64,000 nt of DNA from Fasciola hepatica (lineage: Eukaryota > Platyhelminthes > Trematoda > Plagiorchiida > Fasciolidae). How positions within the stretch are numbered: position 1 is the stretch's first letter; the number at the start of each line of letters is the position of its first letter. Location of the stretch: NCBI GenBank assembly GCA_948099385.1, contig CANUEZ040000180.1:756501-820500 (forward strand). Reading direction: 5' to 3'. This document shows positions 11,534 to 22,002 of the stretch, one piece after another. The notes under the pieces were generated by a model. It worked only from the letters and a program-made list of their open reading frames with translations, made no database searches and had not been told where the DNA came from. The position numbers and the translations under genes were made by a program.

Positions 11534-11790
11534 TTGGTAACCAGCAAACTCCCGGACGACTGTGTACATGCGGTTGTGGTACCCATGTTCAAGGGCGGAG
11601 ACCAAGCGGCAGCTCTCAGCTATAGACCGATAAGCCTTAAGTGCGTCGTCCGCAAGGTGATGGAGCGGCCCACAGCCAGGCGCGTCGAAGAATGTCTTGA
11701 TGAATACATACGGCTTAGTCAAGCACAGCACGGATTTTGCAAATCACTCTCAAGCATTTCTAACCCTCCGATGACCCGAGAAAACTGAGC
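11534..11790 (+). pseudogene. LINE reverse transcriptase, N-terminal fragment
   Basis: It reads LPDDCVHAVVVPMFKGGD, then SYRPISLKCVVRKVMER and SQAQHGFCKS. These are RT blocks 1 and 2 (..P(I/M)FK(K/G)G...YRPISL...QHGF). The domain ends at about 11,790, before the catalytic palm motifs, and the sequence changes to a minus-strand LINE tail about 30 bases later. Confidence 0.8.
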
Positions 11791-11821
11791 GGAGAAAAGG
11801 ACTGAAGAATATCCAGTGGAA

Positions 11822-12750
11822 GTAATAATAATAGTTGGTTTTGGGTGACTTCGAAGCATGCTGCAACGCAAGATCAAACAGTACAGTCGAAAGCTGAATC
11901 ACAGTTTCAGGAGGAGTGTACAGTTAAGTCAACGCGATGGAATGTAAGAGAAAGAGTTCAAGTCAGCGGTTGCAGTACCGCCCGGCAAATTTAAGCTCAA
12001 GGTCGGGTGGTCGAGCCGGCTGAAGGTAAGGTGTAGTTATTCTGCCGAAGTTTAGAGTAGATGGAGAATAGTAAAGACTTACATAAATCTTACGGAAAGA
12101 AGACTGTCCTGGCGGAGAATCAAACTGGATTGACTGAAACGTGGACATCGTAAAAAAGAAACATTCCCGAAGAGAACGTAATCAAGTAATAAAGCTTAGC
12201 AGTGTATGGGAAGGGCACGATGTAAAGTTGGACGATGAAATAAAGGTGGTGTTACGCACAAAGAACAAGAAAAATCGGTCGAGAATTACAGTTGTGAAGT
12301 TCAGTGACCTTATATCGGCTGAGCCAGTTGTACAACAAACGAATAACAAACTAACCTGTGGTTGCCAAAAGGATGGTGAAAGAAGTGGCGAGACAGAATC
12401 ATGTGGACTTCCAGCGGACTGTTTGCTATCAAAAGAAGGGAATATAATGCATCATAATGAAACTGGGAATTGGCCACGATAGTGGCAGAAACGTGGCTTG
12501 CAAGAGAGGTGATCAATCAAGTGACAAGTAAGTATTTACATACTGATATTTCTTAGCAAAGACTTCACGTAATGGAGAAGGAAATACACAGAACAACCGA
12601 TGAAAAGATTCGCAAATTTTGGCGGCCGGATATGAGTGAAGTGTATGATTAACCAAATGGACTACACACCTGGACCGTGGTTGCCAAAGTTTTGGTGAAA
12701 GGAGTGGCCGGGTTGAATCATGCAGAACTTGGGCGGATTTGTTTGCTGTG
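11822..12750 (-). mobile_element. LINE 3' UTR and tail, minus strand
   Basis: The left end is an AATAATAATA run, the reverse complement of an ATT tail. The next ~650 bases match 37,031-37,680 closely in order, including agcatgctg...aagatcaaac and gtccttatatcgg-like stretches. The copy has only 3' UTR, so it is a strongly 5'-truncated insertion. A ~70-base piece at 12,359-12,427 recurs at about 12,677-12,747 with a 318-base offset, suggesting an internal duplication. The small open frames inside (12,141-12,482 + and others) are not convincing genes. Confidence 0.7.
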
Positions 12751-12931
12751 TGGAGTACGTGCTCGTTTTCCCAAGCCGTGAATTTGGCTCTCCTTCTGAG
12801 TCCCTGTAATGGCGTGTATGAGGTTTGCATACATTTGTGAAGCCACCCACTCCATAATCCCTCATAGCGGAAACCATGAATAATTCTTGTTTCGGTTTTT
12901 GGTTTGGTGCGAACAGGATACGCATTGCTCG
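12750..12931 (+). repeat. BEL LTR, 3' part, plus strand
   Basis: The stretch acgtgctcg...tctgagtccctgt...gaggtttgcatac...gcattgctc follows, on the plus strand, the order of the minus-strand BEL LTRs at 56,039-56,400 and 63,611-63,969. It ends at about 12,931, where those LTRs end in TTGCTCA. The 5' part of the LTR is not recognisable. A gag leader follows it, as expected for a 5' LTR. Confidence 0.6.
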
Positions 12932-12983
12932 GAAGCCCCTTACAACACTCAAACAGGCTTATTTAAATTAAGAGAAAACACAA

Positions 12984-13880
12984 ATGCCAAAGAATGGTCA
13001 AAGCAGTCGTAACCAGGGTGGGAAGTAAAGCGGCAATTTAGTGGGGAAGTTTTGGGCACTTTTGGTCATTCAGGCTCAGTTGGGCTCGTTAGTCCTAACA
13101 GTGATGGTTCGTGCCACCTTGAATATATATCTGATTGTCTGAACGCTGAATTAATCAAGCTAATGACACTTGACGTAGACCGGTAGTTATTGTCCGCAAT
13201 GTGACAGGCAGCTGACAAAGATAGCGGAGTGTGCGAAAGAGTCCATAAATATGGTGCAGACTATAGACCAGGCCATCGTGGGTGCCTTTCGTCGAGCAAA
13301 ATGCACCATCTGAGAAGAAGTCTGAACTCCATAAAGTGAAGTTGGTCAACTTTGACGGGCTTCCGGAGCAGTAATGCAAGCTCGCCAAGCAGTTTAAAAC
13401 CTCTGTGAGAGGTAAGGTGACATAGGGGCAATGGCTTCTATACCTAATCTATTATTGACGAGGGCTGCCCTGTGCTCGGCCCAGAGCAACGCTTTACAAA
13501 AGCAGGCAAGGTTCTGAAGGATATGTTTGGCCAACCGCTTAAGATGGCCTTAAATTTGATCGAAAGTTTTATGCATGAGTCCAAGCAAACCAATGGCAGT
13601 GTCCGCACAACGTCCGACGTTATGCATTAAACGCTAAACTTTTCCATAAACCTGGACCATCTGGGCTAGATGTCCAAACTCAATGCCACACATACATAAG
13701 AATCAGTTGTCCGTTGTCTACCATCTGAACTACAGAGTCAATGAGGTGAACAAGCCGAGCAAATAAGCCTAGTCGACCTTGAACCAACGTCCGACGGCCT
13801 GAGTTTCACGATCTCGGGGATAATTCACTCGTTGCTATCTCAAGAATTCTACTTGCGCTGGAGATAACACGGAAGGGAAC
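12984..13880 (+). pseudogene. BEL/Pao gag, heavily decayed
   Basis: The leader at about 12,942 (ttacaacactcaa) and the start aaatgccaaagaa match the leader and gag start of the BEL element at 62-63.6 kb. The frame soon breaks. Between 13,330 and 13,870, pieces in changing frames spell KLVNFDGLPEQ, LAKQFKTSVRGKVT, KVLKDMFGQPLKMALNLIES, NLDHLG and LPSELQS. These parallel FDGRAEQYCKF..QFETFVENKVT, RKILRDLFG.PFKVARNLIEG, ALDHLG and LSPELQG of the better copies. Gag would package element RNA. This copy ends at about 13,880, where LINE sequence starts. Confidence 0.75.
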
Positions 13881-13884
13881 TAAA

Positions 13885-14818
13885 GGCTTGTCAAATAATT
13901 TTGGAGTGCCCTCAGCTTGGGGCATACAGACCGACCACTTCGTGGATGGTAAGAGCTACTTTCTATGCGGATTTCCGTTGCTTAAAAGTTAGCTCTTTTG
14001 ACCGACTGGCGGATGCAGAAGCTCTCATAAACTGCAATGATGACAGTATCCGTCAAAGCCGCCACGTTTATGTCCCTAGGATGCAAGTCGCGGCCAACAG
14101 CAAACATCAACTGCCACGATTCTTCAGATGTCTGTTACATGAACACCCTAAGAGGTTTGCTAGGCTTAAATCCATGGGACTAGAAGCGGATGCGGCAGAG
14201 TTCAAAAGGGTTCGTAACGTCTTCAAGGTTGAAATAGGGGAGTTCCGTATAAAACTGCAAACGGCCATTCTCGTACGGGCTAACTCAAAAAGAGCCGCTA
14301 TTTTCAGGTGTGTGGGCCAAACCGGGCAGCAAGTTGTCCCCCCTCCATCTAAGCTCTGCCTCAAAGATGGCACTGCAGCCACAAAATTCTTCCAGGCGGC
14401 AGAAATTCCAAGACAGCATTTCCGAACCGTTTGCACCTCACCACCTATCGCTGTTTATCCACAACTCCCGAGCCTGCCGTTTGATCAACTTTTATGCACT
14501 ACTCTCCTTACGAGACAAAAGGTAGAGAGCCACCTCGGTCGAATGAGTCCATTTAGTTCGATGAGCTCGGATGAGATCCACCCACGAATTCCTAGAGAAC
14601 CGTCCGGACAGTTGGCGGTAATCGACGCGGAGCTCCTTCAGTGAAGCTCAGACCCGGTTGCTTTCCTAGCCCCTTGGAAGGGGGCGACAATTAGCCTTAT
14701 CTTCAAAAAGGGCGATCGCCCTCAGCCAGGAAGCTACAGACCCATCATCCTAGCCAGCAACCCCACAGAGATCTTCGAAAGGAAGCCAGGAATTGTATTA
14801 CTGACATGCCTGCTCAAG
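13885..14818 (+). pseudogene. LINE ORF2: linker and start of RT (piece 1 of a split copy)
   Basis: The frame 13,901-14,644 encodes the region between endonuclease and RT: a basic helical stretch, then PSKLCLKDGTAAT, FRTVCTSPP and LGRMSPFSSMSSDEIHPRI, where SPFSSPGPDELHPR is usual. After a stop at 14,641 it continues with SLIFKKGDRPQPGSYRPI and ASNPTEIFERK, which are RT blocks 1 and 2. It stops at about 14,818 in LLKN. A fragment beginning VLISSAQHGF, the next block of the same domain on the same strand, appears at 27,020. The 12.2 kb between are best read as inserted elements. Confidence 0.75.
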
Positions 14819-15664
14819 AATGATAATGATAATGGATGTATATTCCGAATGACCTCAAAGCATGTTAGAGTGCATGATCAGATGATTCAAGTGATATCAG
14901 GAACCAAATTTTCAAGGAGGTACTATATGTGTACACTGGGTATTAGGAAGAGTGCCAGAGCAGCCCAAAACGATAATAATTCTCGGTAAGCCTGGAGGTC
15001 AAGGTCAAATAGTCGGTTCGGCTAACCGTGTTTGAAGTAGGTCAGAAAGGTGGGGTGTACTCGTAACTAGTACCAGAAGAGTTCAAACATAAGAAATTCC
15101 AGCAAAATTTAGGGATATTAGTTGAGCCATTTTAAAAAGTTGAGTGTACTAGGGGGAATTCTAAATGTTCATTTCCACGCTGAGGGGTGTGAAAAGTATA
15201 CGGGTAGAGAACTGGACGATGTACAAGAGTGGATCTCCAAACACAAAAAGCAATGAATCAAAGCCCGGAGTAGTGGTAAAATGTGGTGGCGAGGTGCCGA
15301 CGGGGTCAATCACTGGTAAAGAGAAAGGCAAATCCGATGAATGGAGAGAGGTTTCAAGGGCGGTGATGGAAGAAGTGAACACAGGTGCACCGGTGGTTGT
15401 TCACCTGATTATTAGAATTAATAGATACTCGTCACGAAATATCAGCGAGGATATGGAAAGACGACAGCTGATCAACGTGAGGTGCCTTACGTGGTGCCTG
15501 GAGAGGCGGATAGCGCTCAGAAGCGACAGTTGAGCAGGAGGTTTACAAGTGTCCTGACGGCCATGTTGATAGGCGGGTCACACTGTAACCGTGAAGGGAC
15601 AGCTACGAGACCAATGAGTGTGATATGAAAAACGGGAGCGGGATATTGGATTTGGAATAAAATA
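14819..15664 (-). mobile_element. LINE 3' UTR and tail, minus strand (end of the split LINE)
   Basis: The left end is an AATGATAATGATAATGG run, followed by a sequence that weakly parallels 11,834-12,010 and 37,045-37,260 (agcatgtt, then taagcctggaggtcaaggtcaaatagtcgg..gct). The similarity fades beyond about 15,100. I take it as the far end of the minus-strand LINE whose RT lies at 20,620-21,998, separated from it by the Gypsy element. The short frame at 15,165-15,533 (+) is antisense to the UTR and is not a convincing gene. Confidence 0.5.
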
Positions 15665-15849
15665 AAACAGCCTATGGAGATGGCAGTAAAAAGTGTCGGT
15701 TAGATAATGGTAGAATCACTTGAACGGCCAACCAGGGATACCTCCGGACGTATAAGGAGACCATAAAAGTGATGATGAAGGAAAAGCTTGAGAAAACCTG
15801 TACAGCGAAACGAATTCTCTGCCTATATTGGGTTGATCGTGATACACCG

Positions 15850-15912
15850 GTGTGAAATGGATGTGGTAAAACAAAAACCTGTCCAATATATCCTTCCTCC
15901 TTTGAGAGACTC
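15850..15912 (-). repeat. Possible start of the Gypsy 3' LTR
   Basis: On the minus strand a purine-rich stretch (caaaggaggaagga), a plausible polypurine tract, is followed by ttggacaggtttttgttttaccacatcc. It resembles the sequence near 19,940 at the other end of the element. It lies just after the RTRSGR-like C-terminus of pol. Confidence 0.4.
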
Positions 15913-17229
15913 CTACTTGCCTGCCGGCAGGTAAAGTCGTCCACTTCGAGTTCTCGACGGTGAATACTCCCGTCCGACGGGCGAATGTGTAAAGGTATCT
16001 GAATCAGTCTCTTCATCATTGTTTTCGGTTTCCTCGTCCTCTTCCCTGTTATCGCCTTCATTGGTTTTCTCTTCCGCACCATCATCCACCGACTTTCTCA
16101 GATGAGCCCTATCCACTTTCGTCCGATGACCTTCGGAGAGCGTTAGGTACAGTTTCTTCGTTATGCGCAATAGTACCTCCCCTTCTTCCAAGACTTTTCT
16201 GTCGGTTCTATTGAGTGAATCCAGACTGTGTCACCCGGCTCGAGTGGACGCAGTGGTTCACTGCCCCCATAGTAAAATATTTTCTGCATCACCATTTGCT
16301 TTTTCGACTTTTGTTTGATTACTGAAGATGCTACGACATCTGGGTCCAGTAAACCAGCAAAAACAGTCAGGATCTTGCTCGTCCATCCTCCAGTTAGATC
16401 TATTTTTGGGCTTGTTTCCATCATCGCCAGAGGTATACTTCAAAGCCCAAACAGAGCGATAAACGGATCGCTGCTCTCAGACTTGCACTTCTCGAGTATC
16501 TTTTTCGCCTGTTTGACTGCATCTTCTGCTTTGCCGTTGGACTGACCCTGTTGGGGACTGGTGATGAGATGGCTGAACTGCCACTTCTCCGTTGAATGCT
16601 GGAATTCCGTGCTGCGAAACTGAAGACCACCACTGGAATCGCGATTCCATGTCGTGCAAAACGGGTCCGCAGTTTGTTGATAATTTCTGCAGTTGCTTCT
16701 GTTCTCCGAACTTCCAAGAAATTACCCCAGTAATGAACATTCACTAAGTAACTGCCTTCTTCGTGGTAGAAGATATCCAAAGCCACAATTAGCCAAGGCC
16801 GGTCAGGTATTGGGCGCATTTCCATTGGTTCTCTCCTTTGTCGCTGATCAAAATATCTGCATGGTTCGCAATTCGACATCTTTTGTTGAATCTTTTCTGC
16901 CGTATCAGGCCAGTAGTATGACTCTATGGCCCGGGTGAGACATCCACTTACACCTGCGTATGTACAATATAACCGGCTCAGAGCTTCCTTCCAAAAAGCT
17001 TGGGGCCCCACCAAAAGCTCGACCAGAATAATCTGTTTATCCTCTGTTTTAGCTCCACGAAATTTGCAGTAAGGTAAAGCTTCTGCCAATAGGGTTCTTT
17101 TTTCGGCCAATCTTGAGTAAAATCCTCCTTCAGAGGTTGTAGACAAGTATCTTCCATCGCGCTGTTCTGGATTTGGGCTAGTTCAGCTTTCGTACCCGCC
17201 ACTGCAATGTTCACCGTTTCATTTCTCAC
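15913..17229 (-). pseudogene. Gypsy integrase and C-terminal tail, broken
   Basis: The frame 17,146-16,421 holds the zinc-binding region (GVSGCLTRAIESYYWP, then CEPC; the expected leading histidine reads CTYAGVSG) and the core start (PWLIVALDIFYHE...YLVNVHYWGNFLEV, where D is the first catalytic aspartate). The rest of the core (NGPQFSS-type block) is visible only out of frame at 16,740-16,477. Frames 16,424-16,161 and 16,191-15,913 give PLRPLEPGDTVWI, the GPG/chromo-like joint, and end in SRTRSGRLYLPAGK. That ending (RTRSGR..PP) is typical of K02A2.6-like Gypsy pol. Integrase would insert the cDNA. At least three frameshifts make this copy inactive. Confidence 0.8.
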
Positions 17230-17391
17230 GTTCGTCTTCCGTATTCGGTAGTGTGGCCCATGACAGTGTATCAGCTACAAACATCTGCTTTCCTTGCTGT
17301 TAACGAAGTTCGTAGTTATACCTCTGGAGACGCTTTACCATCGACTGAAATCTCCTAGGTGCTCGATATAGCGGCTTATCCACGGTCGTGG

Positions 17392-18264
17392 TCAATGTCT
17401 TGTGACCTGAACACAAGTGCGTAATTCGCCCAAAATTGTTGTCACTGAACTCTTCCAAAACGCATACGATTGCCAGTAGTTTTTTTCAGTTTGCGCATGT
17501 TTCTGTCCACAACTTCTTACCGTCCCAACAAGATAATCAGGCGGGCGCCCATTCTGTGTCCCAGCCCCTCCTAAGTCATGTTGACCGCTATCATATTGTG
17601 TGCACAGAGGTAAGGTGTTATCATTATATGCTAGGAATGGGGTTTCCACGATAAGCTGCGTGATACGATCAAACGCTAAATGCTGTTCATCTGACCGAAT
17701 CCACTTTTCTTCCTCATGTGTTATTCGGCGGGTCGGTCCCACCATATCTGCTAACTCTGGTAAGAATCTGCTCAGATGATTTATCATCCAGGTAAAACCT
17801 GAGACTTCTTCCGTATAACTTGGCCCCGGCATGTCTACAATCGCACTTACCTTCTCCGAATCCGGTATAACCCCCTGAAATTGTGATAATGTGTCCGTGG
17901 AACTTGACCTCTGTTTGACAAAACTTAAATTGTCTCGTTTTAGTTTGGCTCCATCACGGATACACCGTTGCGGAAAAGGATTGAATGTTTTGTTGTGTTC
18001 CTCGATATTTTTGCCGAAAACTAGACATCGTCCTCTTCACAGAGCGCTCCAAAAAAGTTGTTCACTACTTGGAGGATCCTCTTCTGGAATATTTCGCTCG
18101 ATACCTTCAGGCATAAGGGTAGACGCTTCCAGCGGAACCGGCCGTAAGGTGTGCCAAACCTGGCCACATAACTCGAGGCTCCGTCCAAATATGCATGCCA
18201 AAAAGCTGGAGCCAGAACAACTTCCGTAAAATAGCGCGCCTTTGACAACTCAGTAAGAATGTAA
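17392..18264 (-). pseudogene. Gypsy RT and RNase H, broken
   Basis: Frame 18,248-18,021 reads SKARYFTEVVLAPAFWHAYLD, then FGTPYGRFRWKRLPLCL and SEIFQKRILQVV, ending near LCEEDDV. These are RT blocks 3-5 of Gypsy elements (LSKA.YFT..D...GFWQ; F.TP.GRYRW.RLPFG; EIFQ; ..DD). The first catalytic aspartate is lost (VVLAP for VLDAS). Frame 17,832-17,392 covers the connection and RNase H (GFTWMINHLSRFLPELA, then QYDSGQHDLGGAG for DAS..G.G, and SCGQKHAQTEKNY for ...YA..EKE). The stop and frame change between 18,021 and 17,832 separate them. Confidence 0.8.
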
Positions 18265-18921
18265 TCAAAAAAGTGGTATGGGATCGATGCAAATGCTAAG
18301 TTCTTCGGATGGTTCTGTCAAGATCACGATTTGGCTCACACATTCCGTCGGTTCTTCAACTTTAACCAGGTTTTCTTTCGATGTGAGAATGTTCGACCGG
18401 CTCTCCAGTTGTCTTCTAACAGCATATAGAATACGCCTTGTTGATAGCTCCACAGTTTCTGCGGATTCCCAGACTTTTATTGTCGCCACTCTCGGAAGCT
18501 TTCCCAGTTTCTCATCGAAAATTGGGGCATGTTTTTCCAAGTAATATTTGACATTTCCAGATGCAAGGTATATAAATGAACCATAGCGGAATGACATCAA
18601 GCCCATATTTTTGACAGATTCATATCCGAGGATGAGAACGTGATCCCGATAGTCTACAACAAAGTTAATGGGAGTTAACTGTCCATCCTTCGGGTTGACG
18701 ACCTTCAGCATTGGCTGGCCCTTCGGCTGAACTTTGCCACCGTTCCGCATAGAGAGTCTCTTCTTTGCCGGTGTGGGCATCTGTATTATATTAGATGGAA
18801 CATTCGTAGGCGTGACGTGCACCAGTGCTCCCGTATCCAACTGGAAGTCCATCTCTGCTCCGTTCTCCACTATTGTGGCGAAGGTGCCCGTTCGCTCTTC
18901 TGGCATTTGCACCCCAATCAC
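18265..18921 (-). pseudogene. Gypsy protease and N-terminal RT
   Basis: A 218-residue open frame. Residues 26-34 (DFQLDTGAL) hold the DTG active site of a retropepsin, which would cut the polyprotein. Residues ~92-101 (HVLILGYESV) fit the later (I)LG motif of the fold. From about residue 150 the frame enters RT (LSTRRILYAVRRQLE, KVEEPTECVSQIVI, LSICIDPIPLF, compare ..EPT.WVS..V...K...LRICIDP..LN). So protease and RT are fused in one frame, as is normal for this family. The frame then breaks just before the SKA.YFT block. Confidence 0.85.
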
Positions 18922-18934
18922 TCAATCTGTGTTA

Positions 18935-19760
18935 TGATGATTTTGTTTTCTAGCCACTGCTGCCTCAAGGAACATATCATTACGAAACGTTTCCGCTTCT
19001 TGCAGCTATCCTACTTTTTCCGCAGGCCGGACAATTGTCTCTCCAAGAAATGTAGTCCGCCACAAAATTGACGCTTCTTCTTTGGCACCTTGCGTGCCTG
19101 TGATGTTATTTTGTACAGACCACGCGGTTCTGATGCACTTTCCTTCTCCATGCCTTGTTCGGCCGCCTTCCCACCTTGGCAGAGGTCGGAGCACTGTTGG
19201 AGTGAAACCTTTTGAATATTCAACAACCTTCTAATCACCGCAGGGTCGCGCAATCTAACCACTACCCAACCCCTCATGAGGCTCTCTTCTAGGCAGATGA
19301 AAAAATTGCGTGTCAATGCCAGTGTTCTTACCGACACCAAAAAAGAGTCAAATGATTCATCAGCCTTCTGCGTCCTTTGGTTAAAAGCAAAACGCTCATA
19401 TGTTTCGTTGCACTCACCAATGCGGTGTCGCTCGAGTTAAAGCGTCACAGTCATCCGGTCACCACTATCCTCATTGGAATCACATGAGAGGCCAGTGATG
19501 AAGCAAAATTCCCCTGGTCCAGTGGTGTGGCGAAATAACGCCAGCGGCATGGCCTTCGATTCGTACTCCATCACCGACAAAGTCCAGAAATTTTCGTACT
19601 GCTTTCGCCACAGCCTTTAGCTCTCAGCCAATCGATTCGTGTCCTCCATCACAAAGTGCGCCGGTGGGTGGATCTTCAGACGATTGTGCATTTGTGTCTC
19701 CGATATCGACTCTTTCACATCGGTTCCCACTTCCTCTATATCAAAGTCAGTCCTTCGGAA
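18935..19760 (-). pseudogene. Gypsy gag, broken
   Basis: Pieces in minus-strand frames include VRLRDPAVIRRLLNIQKVSL, then QQCSDLCQGGKAAEQ (the end of a retrotransposon capsid domain: (L)RD..(I/V)R..LL......L..A...C...E.A) and KKKRQFCGGLHF, a remnant of a CX2C nucleic-acid-binding finger. Upstream, 19,440-19,340 reads like NETYERFAFNQRTQKADESF, another capsid block (Y.R..F..R.Q...E....F). The main open stretch is 19,340-19,011, with stops upstream near 19,437 and 19,617. Confidence 0.7.
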
Positions 19761-19950
19761 AATGCAACCAGTATATTGGTATAGCTTGCGACGAGGAAAT
19801 ATTGATTGTTGTTCATTATTCAGTGGTTTACCAAGCCTCTTTTGTCAATCAAGTTGCTCGATTTGCAATGTGCTAAACAAAAGTCACGTTCTGACCAATC
19901 AGAAACGGCATCGATGTGGTGAAGCAAAAACCTATCCAACACGTTAAGGT

Positions 19951-21998
19951 AGGTCACCACACCAATACTGAAACCAAGCTCGACAGAAGAAAAACGGCTT
20001 TTGGAGGACAATTAGAATGTTTTTGTGGCAGCAGCCATACATGCTCAGAAGAGATGCCCTGTAATCCGCAGTCGATGCCAGTGTGTATATCTGGCCGTGC
20101 TGTGGACACCCAACCTGAAAACTTCTTTTTCGGTGACAGTGGGTGCAACCCATAATCTAGTTGCACCGGCACATCTTTGCAGACGGCCTGCAAGCCCAAT
20201 GTGCACAGGCCAAAGCGGTGGATCTGACCGCATCGCACACGGTTAGGACTGGAACGAAAGATCATTGATCGTTGTACAATTGGGCAGAGTTGCCACGATG
20301 ACGGCACATTACCTAGGATCGATAAGTCAGAGTGTGAGAGATCTTGATCAGCAGAACCAAAGTGGGCAGTGATTGTTGGAAGACCACAGCATTGTTGACC
20401 ACGAGCATCTGCTACAGAAGTGATCAGTACAGTGCCCGAAGCCATAGGCCGTCATTGAGGATAGCTGGAAAGGAAAACAAGACAGAGGGGAAACTCAGTG
20501 TTTGTATTCCCCAGCTGAGAATCGATGGCTGACGTATAGCAATGGTCATAGTTCGTGGCACTGTGGAGGAAAAAGGGGATAGACATGGAATATAGCTGTT
20601 GGTTCGTGAAGCAGACGTAATATGGTTACCTTGTGCGGCCCATCTCGAAAGCCGGTTCGTTGGAGACGCACTCACTGGCTGGCAGCATGGCTTTGGGTAC
20701 AGTGAAGTATATAAGAAGGGCACGCATAAAAGAAGACCGCGAAGGGGCTCCGCTTGTTATGGAGGGAAGCTGATTCCAGACTTTGCAACAGGCTAACAGG
20801 AAGAGTCGAGAACTCAGATGGCGATTAGACTCAGGAGCAGGGAGCGAAAAGGCACTGCGACGAAGGGGATAGTAGCGGTGAGAAACAAATGAGAGATGAT
20901 AGGAGGTGTATACTAGATCTTTGACTAGCTTAGAGGGAAAGGCTAAGTGGAGCCTCATGTGGCTGATCCACAGAAGCCCGGTGGCTAGGGGCCAACAGCC
21001 TTGAGGCCACTTTAGGGTTACGGATACGCCCAAAAGCTTTAGATGAAGGTATGCTGGACTTTTTCAAGAGATATAACAGAAAAACGTGACCGGTGGCTGG
21101 AGGTAATTGGGTAGTATTTGAGGGGTGGTCTTACATATCAGAGATAAATGGAAAGGCGCCTGGCGGGTAGTAAGAAACATCGATGTATCTTGCCCAGGTT
21201 TCGCTTAGCTTTAGCGGCTTTGAACGATACTTGTTCTGGGAAATTGAAGAAGCGGAAGCAGTTCATGTCAAGATCAACAACAATGGGGTGCATGGAGATG
21301 GGATGCCGTCTAGAATAATTTGACCGGGCTGTACAGTGCATTTTTGAGGTAACAGGAATCTTTTCTCCGCAGAGAATTCCATGAACCGTTAAGTTAACCA
21401 GATTGGGAGAGAAGGTGCTTCCCCCTGTATGTTGCGTAGGGTCTCGGATAGGTCATAAGAGCGGGAGGAGTGGATTATTTTTATATCATTGGCAAAGAGA
21501 AATGGGGTACCGTGACAAGTAGAAGAGAAATTGTGGTTCGTATAAATGGGGAACAATAATGGGCCCGAGAAGCTGCCTCGGGTGGAAGATAAGTGGCCGT
21601 CAGCCAACACAGCTTGCGATCCGTGCGAGGGATATGAGGACAACCAGGAGAGAGGATCCGTTGTACCAAGGGATTTGATCGAGTCATTCAGGTGCATATG
21701 AGGAACGCCGTGAAAGGCCTTAGGCATATCAGGGTACGGGACAACTACAGAGTTGCCGGCGTCAACTGCTAACGATAGGACATTGAGGAAGTCTAACCGA
21801 CACGAGAAACAAGAGCTAGAATTTGTAAAACTATGCAGGCCTTGTCTCCGCAGATTGTTAGATAGGAGTTGCCGAACATTGTTTTTTTGATAATAATTCC
21901 CATGATTTTGCAGACGGCCGGGGCGTGGTCAACTGGCCGGCAGTTATTCTGATCATGTTGTAAGCCCTTCTCGAAGCGAGGAGTGATGACAGATGTTT
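19951..21998 (-). pseudogene. CR1-like LINE: RT, C-terminus and proximal 3' UTR (piece of a split copy)
   Basis: It resumes at about 21,998 with KTSVITPRFEKG (RT block 1), then CRPV. Frame 21,727-21,389 holds MPKAFHGVPHMHL (motif A region, second D replaced by H), DPLSWLSSYPSHGSQAVLAD, GPLLFPIY (motif B end) and FLFANDIKII, where the catalytic FADD is FAND, so the enzyme is dead. Frame 21,033-20,626 is the C-terminus, with SRLFLLACCKVWNQLPS and a final PAFEMG, matching 59-391 and 47,417-47,776. Below 20,620 lies 3' UTR with the cagctgggg motif (about 20,520) and the GC-rich patch. The piece stops at the Gypsy boundary near 19,950. Confidence 0.8.
20030..20262 (-). repeat. GC-rich conserved patch in the LINE 3' UTR, copy 2
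   Basis: Minus-strand counterpart of 826-1,062, with core ccgctttggcctgtgcacat. It lies at the same distance (~270 bases) beyond the cagctgg motif as in copy 1. Confidence 0.6.
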
Positions 21999-22002
21999 TA
22001 TT

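Larger units (their letters stand above)
8521..11800 (+). mobile_element. CR1-like LINE, 5' two-thirds
   Basis: A second LINE lineage, distinct from the long-UTR family at position 1. In order it has an ORF1 with a PHD-like finger (8,530-9,351 and beyond), an apurinic-like endonuclease (about 10,165-10,800), a linker and the start of a reverse transcriptase that stops at about 11,790. The RT is cut off where a minus-strand LINE tail with an AATAATA run begins at 11,822, so the second half was either displaced by that insertion or lost. There are many stops and frameshifts. Confidence 0.75.
15665..19950 (-). mobile_element. Gypsy (Ty3-like, K02A2.6-like) LTR retrotransposon
   Basis: From right to left on the minus strand it carries gag, protease, RT, RNase H, integrase and a C-terminal tail, in Gypsy order. 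The total of ~4.3 kb is near full length. A ~35-base segment (minus strand: ttggacaggtttttgttttaccacatc at about 15,890; ttggataggtttttgcttcaccacatc at about 19,940) occurs near both ends and probably marks the LTR starts. The remaining LTR sequence has diverged too far to align by eye. LINE 3' UTR sequence lies directly outside both ends. All reading frames are broken. Confidence 0.8.
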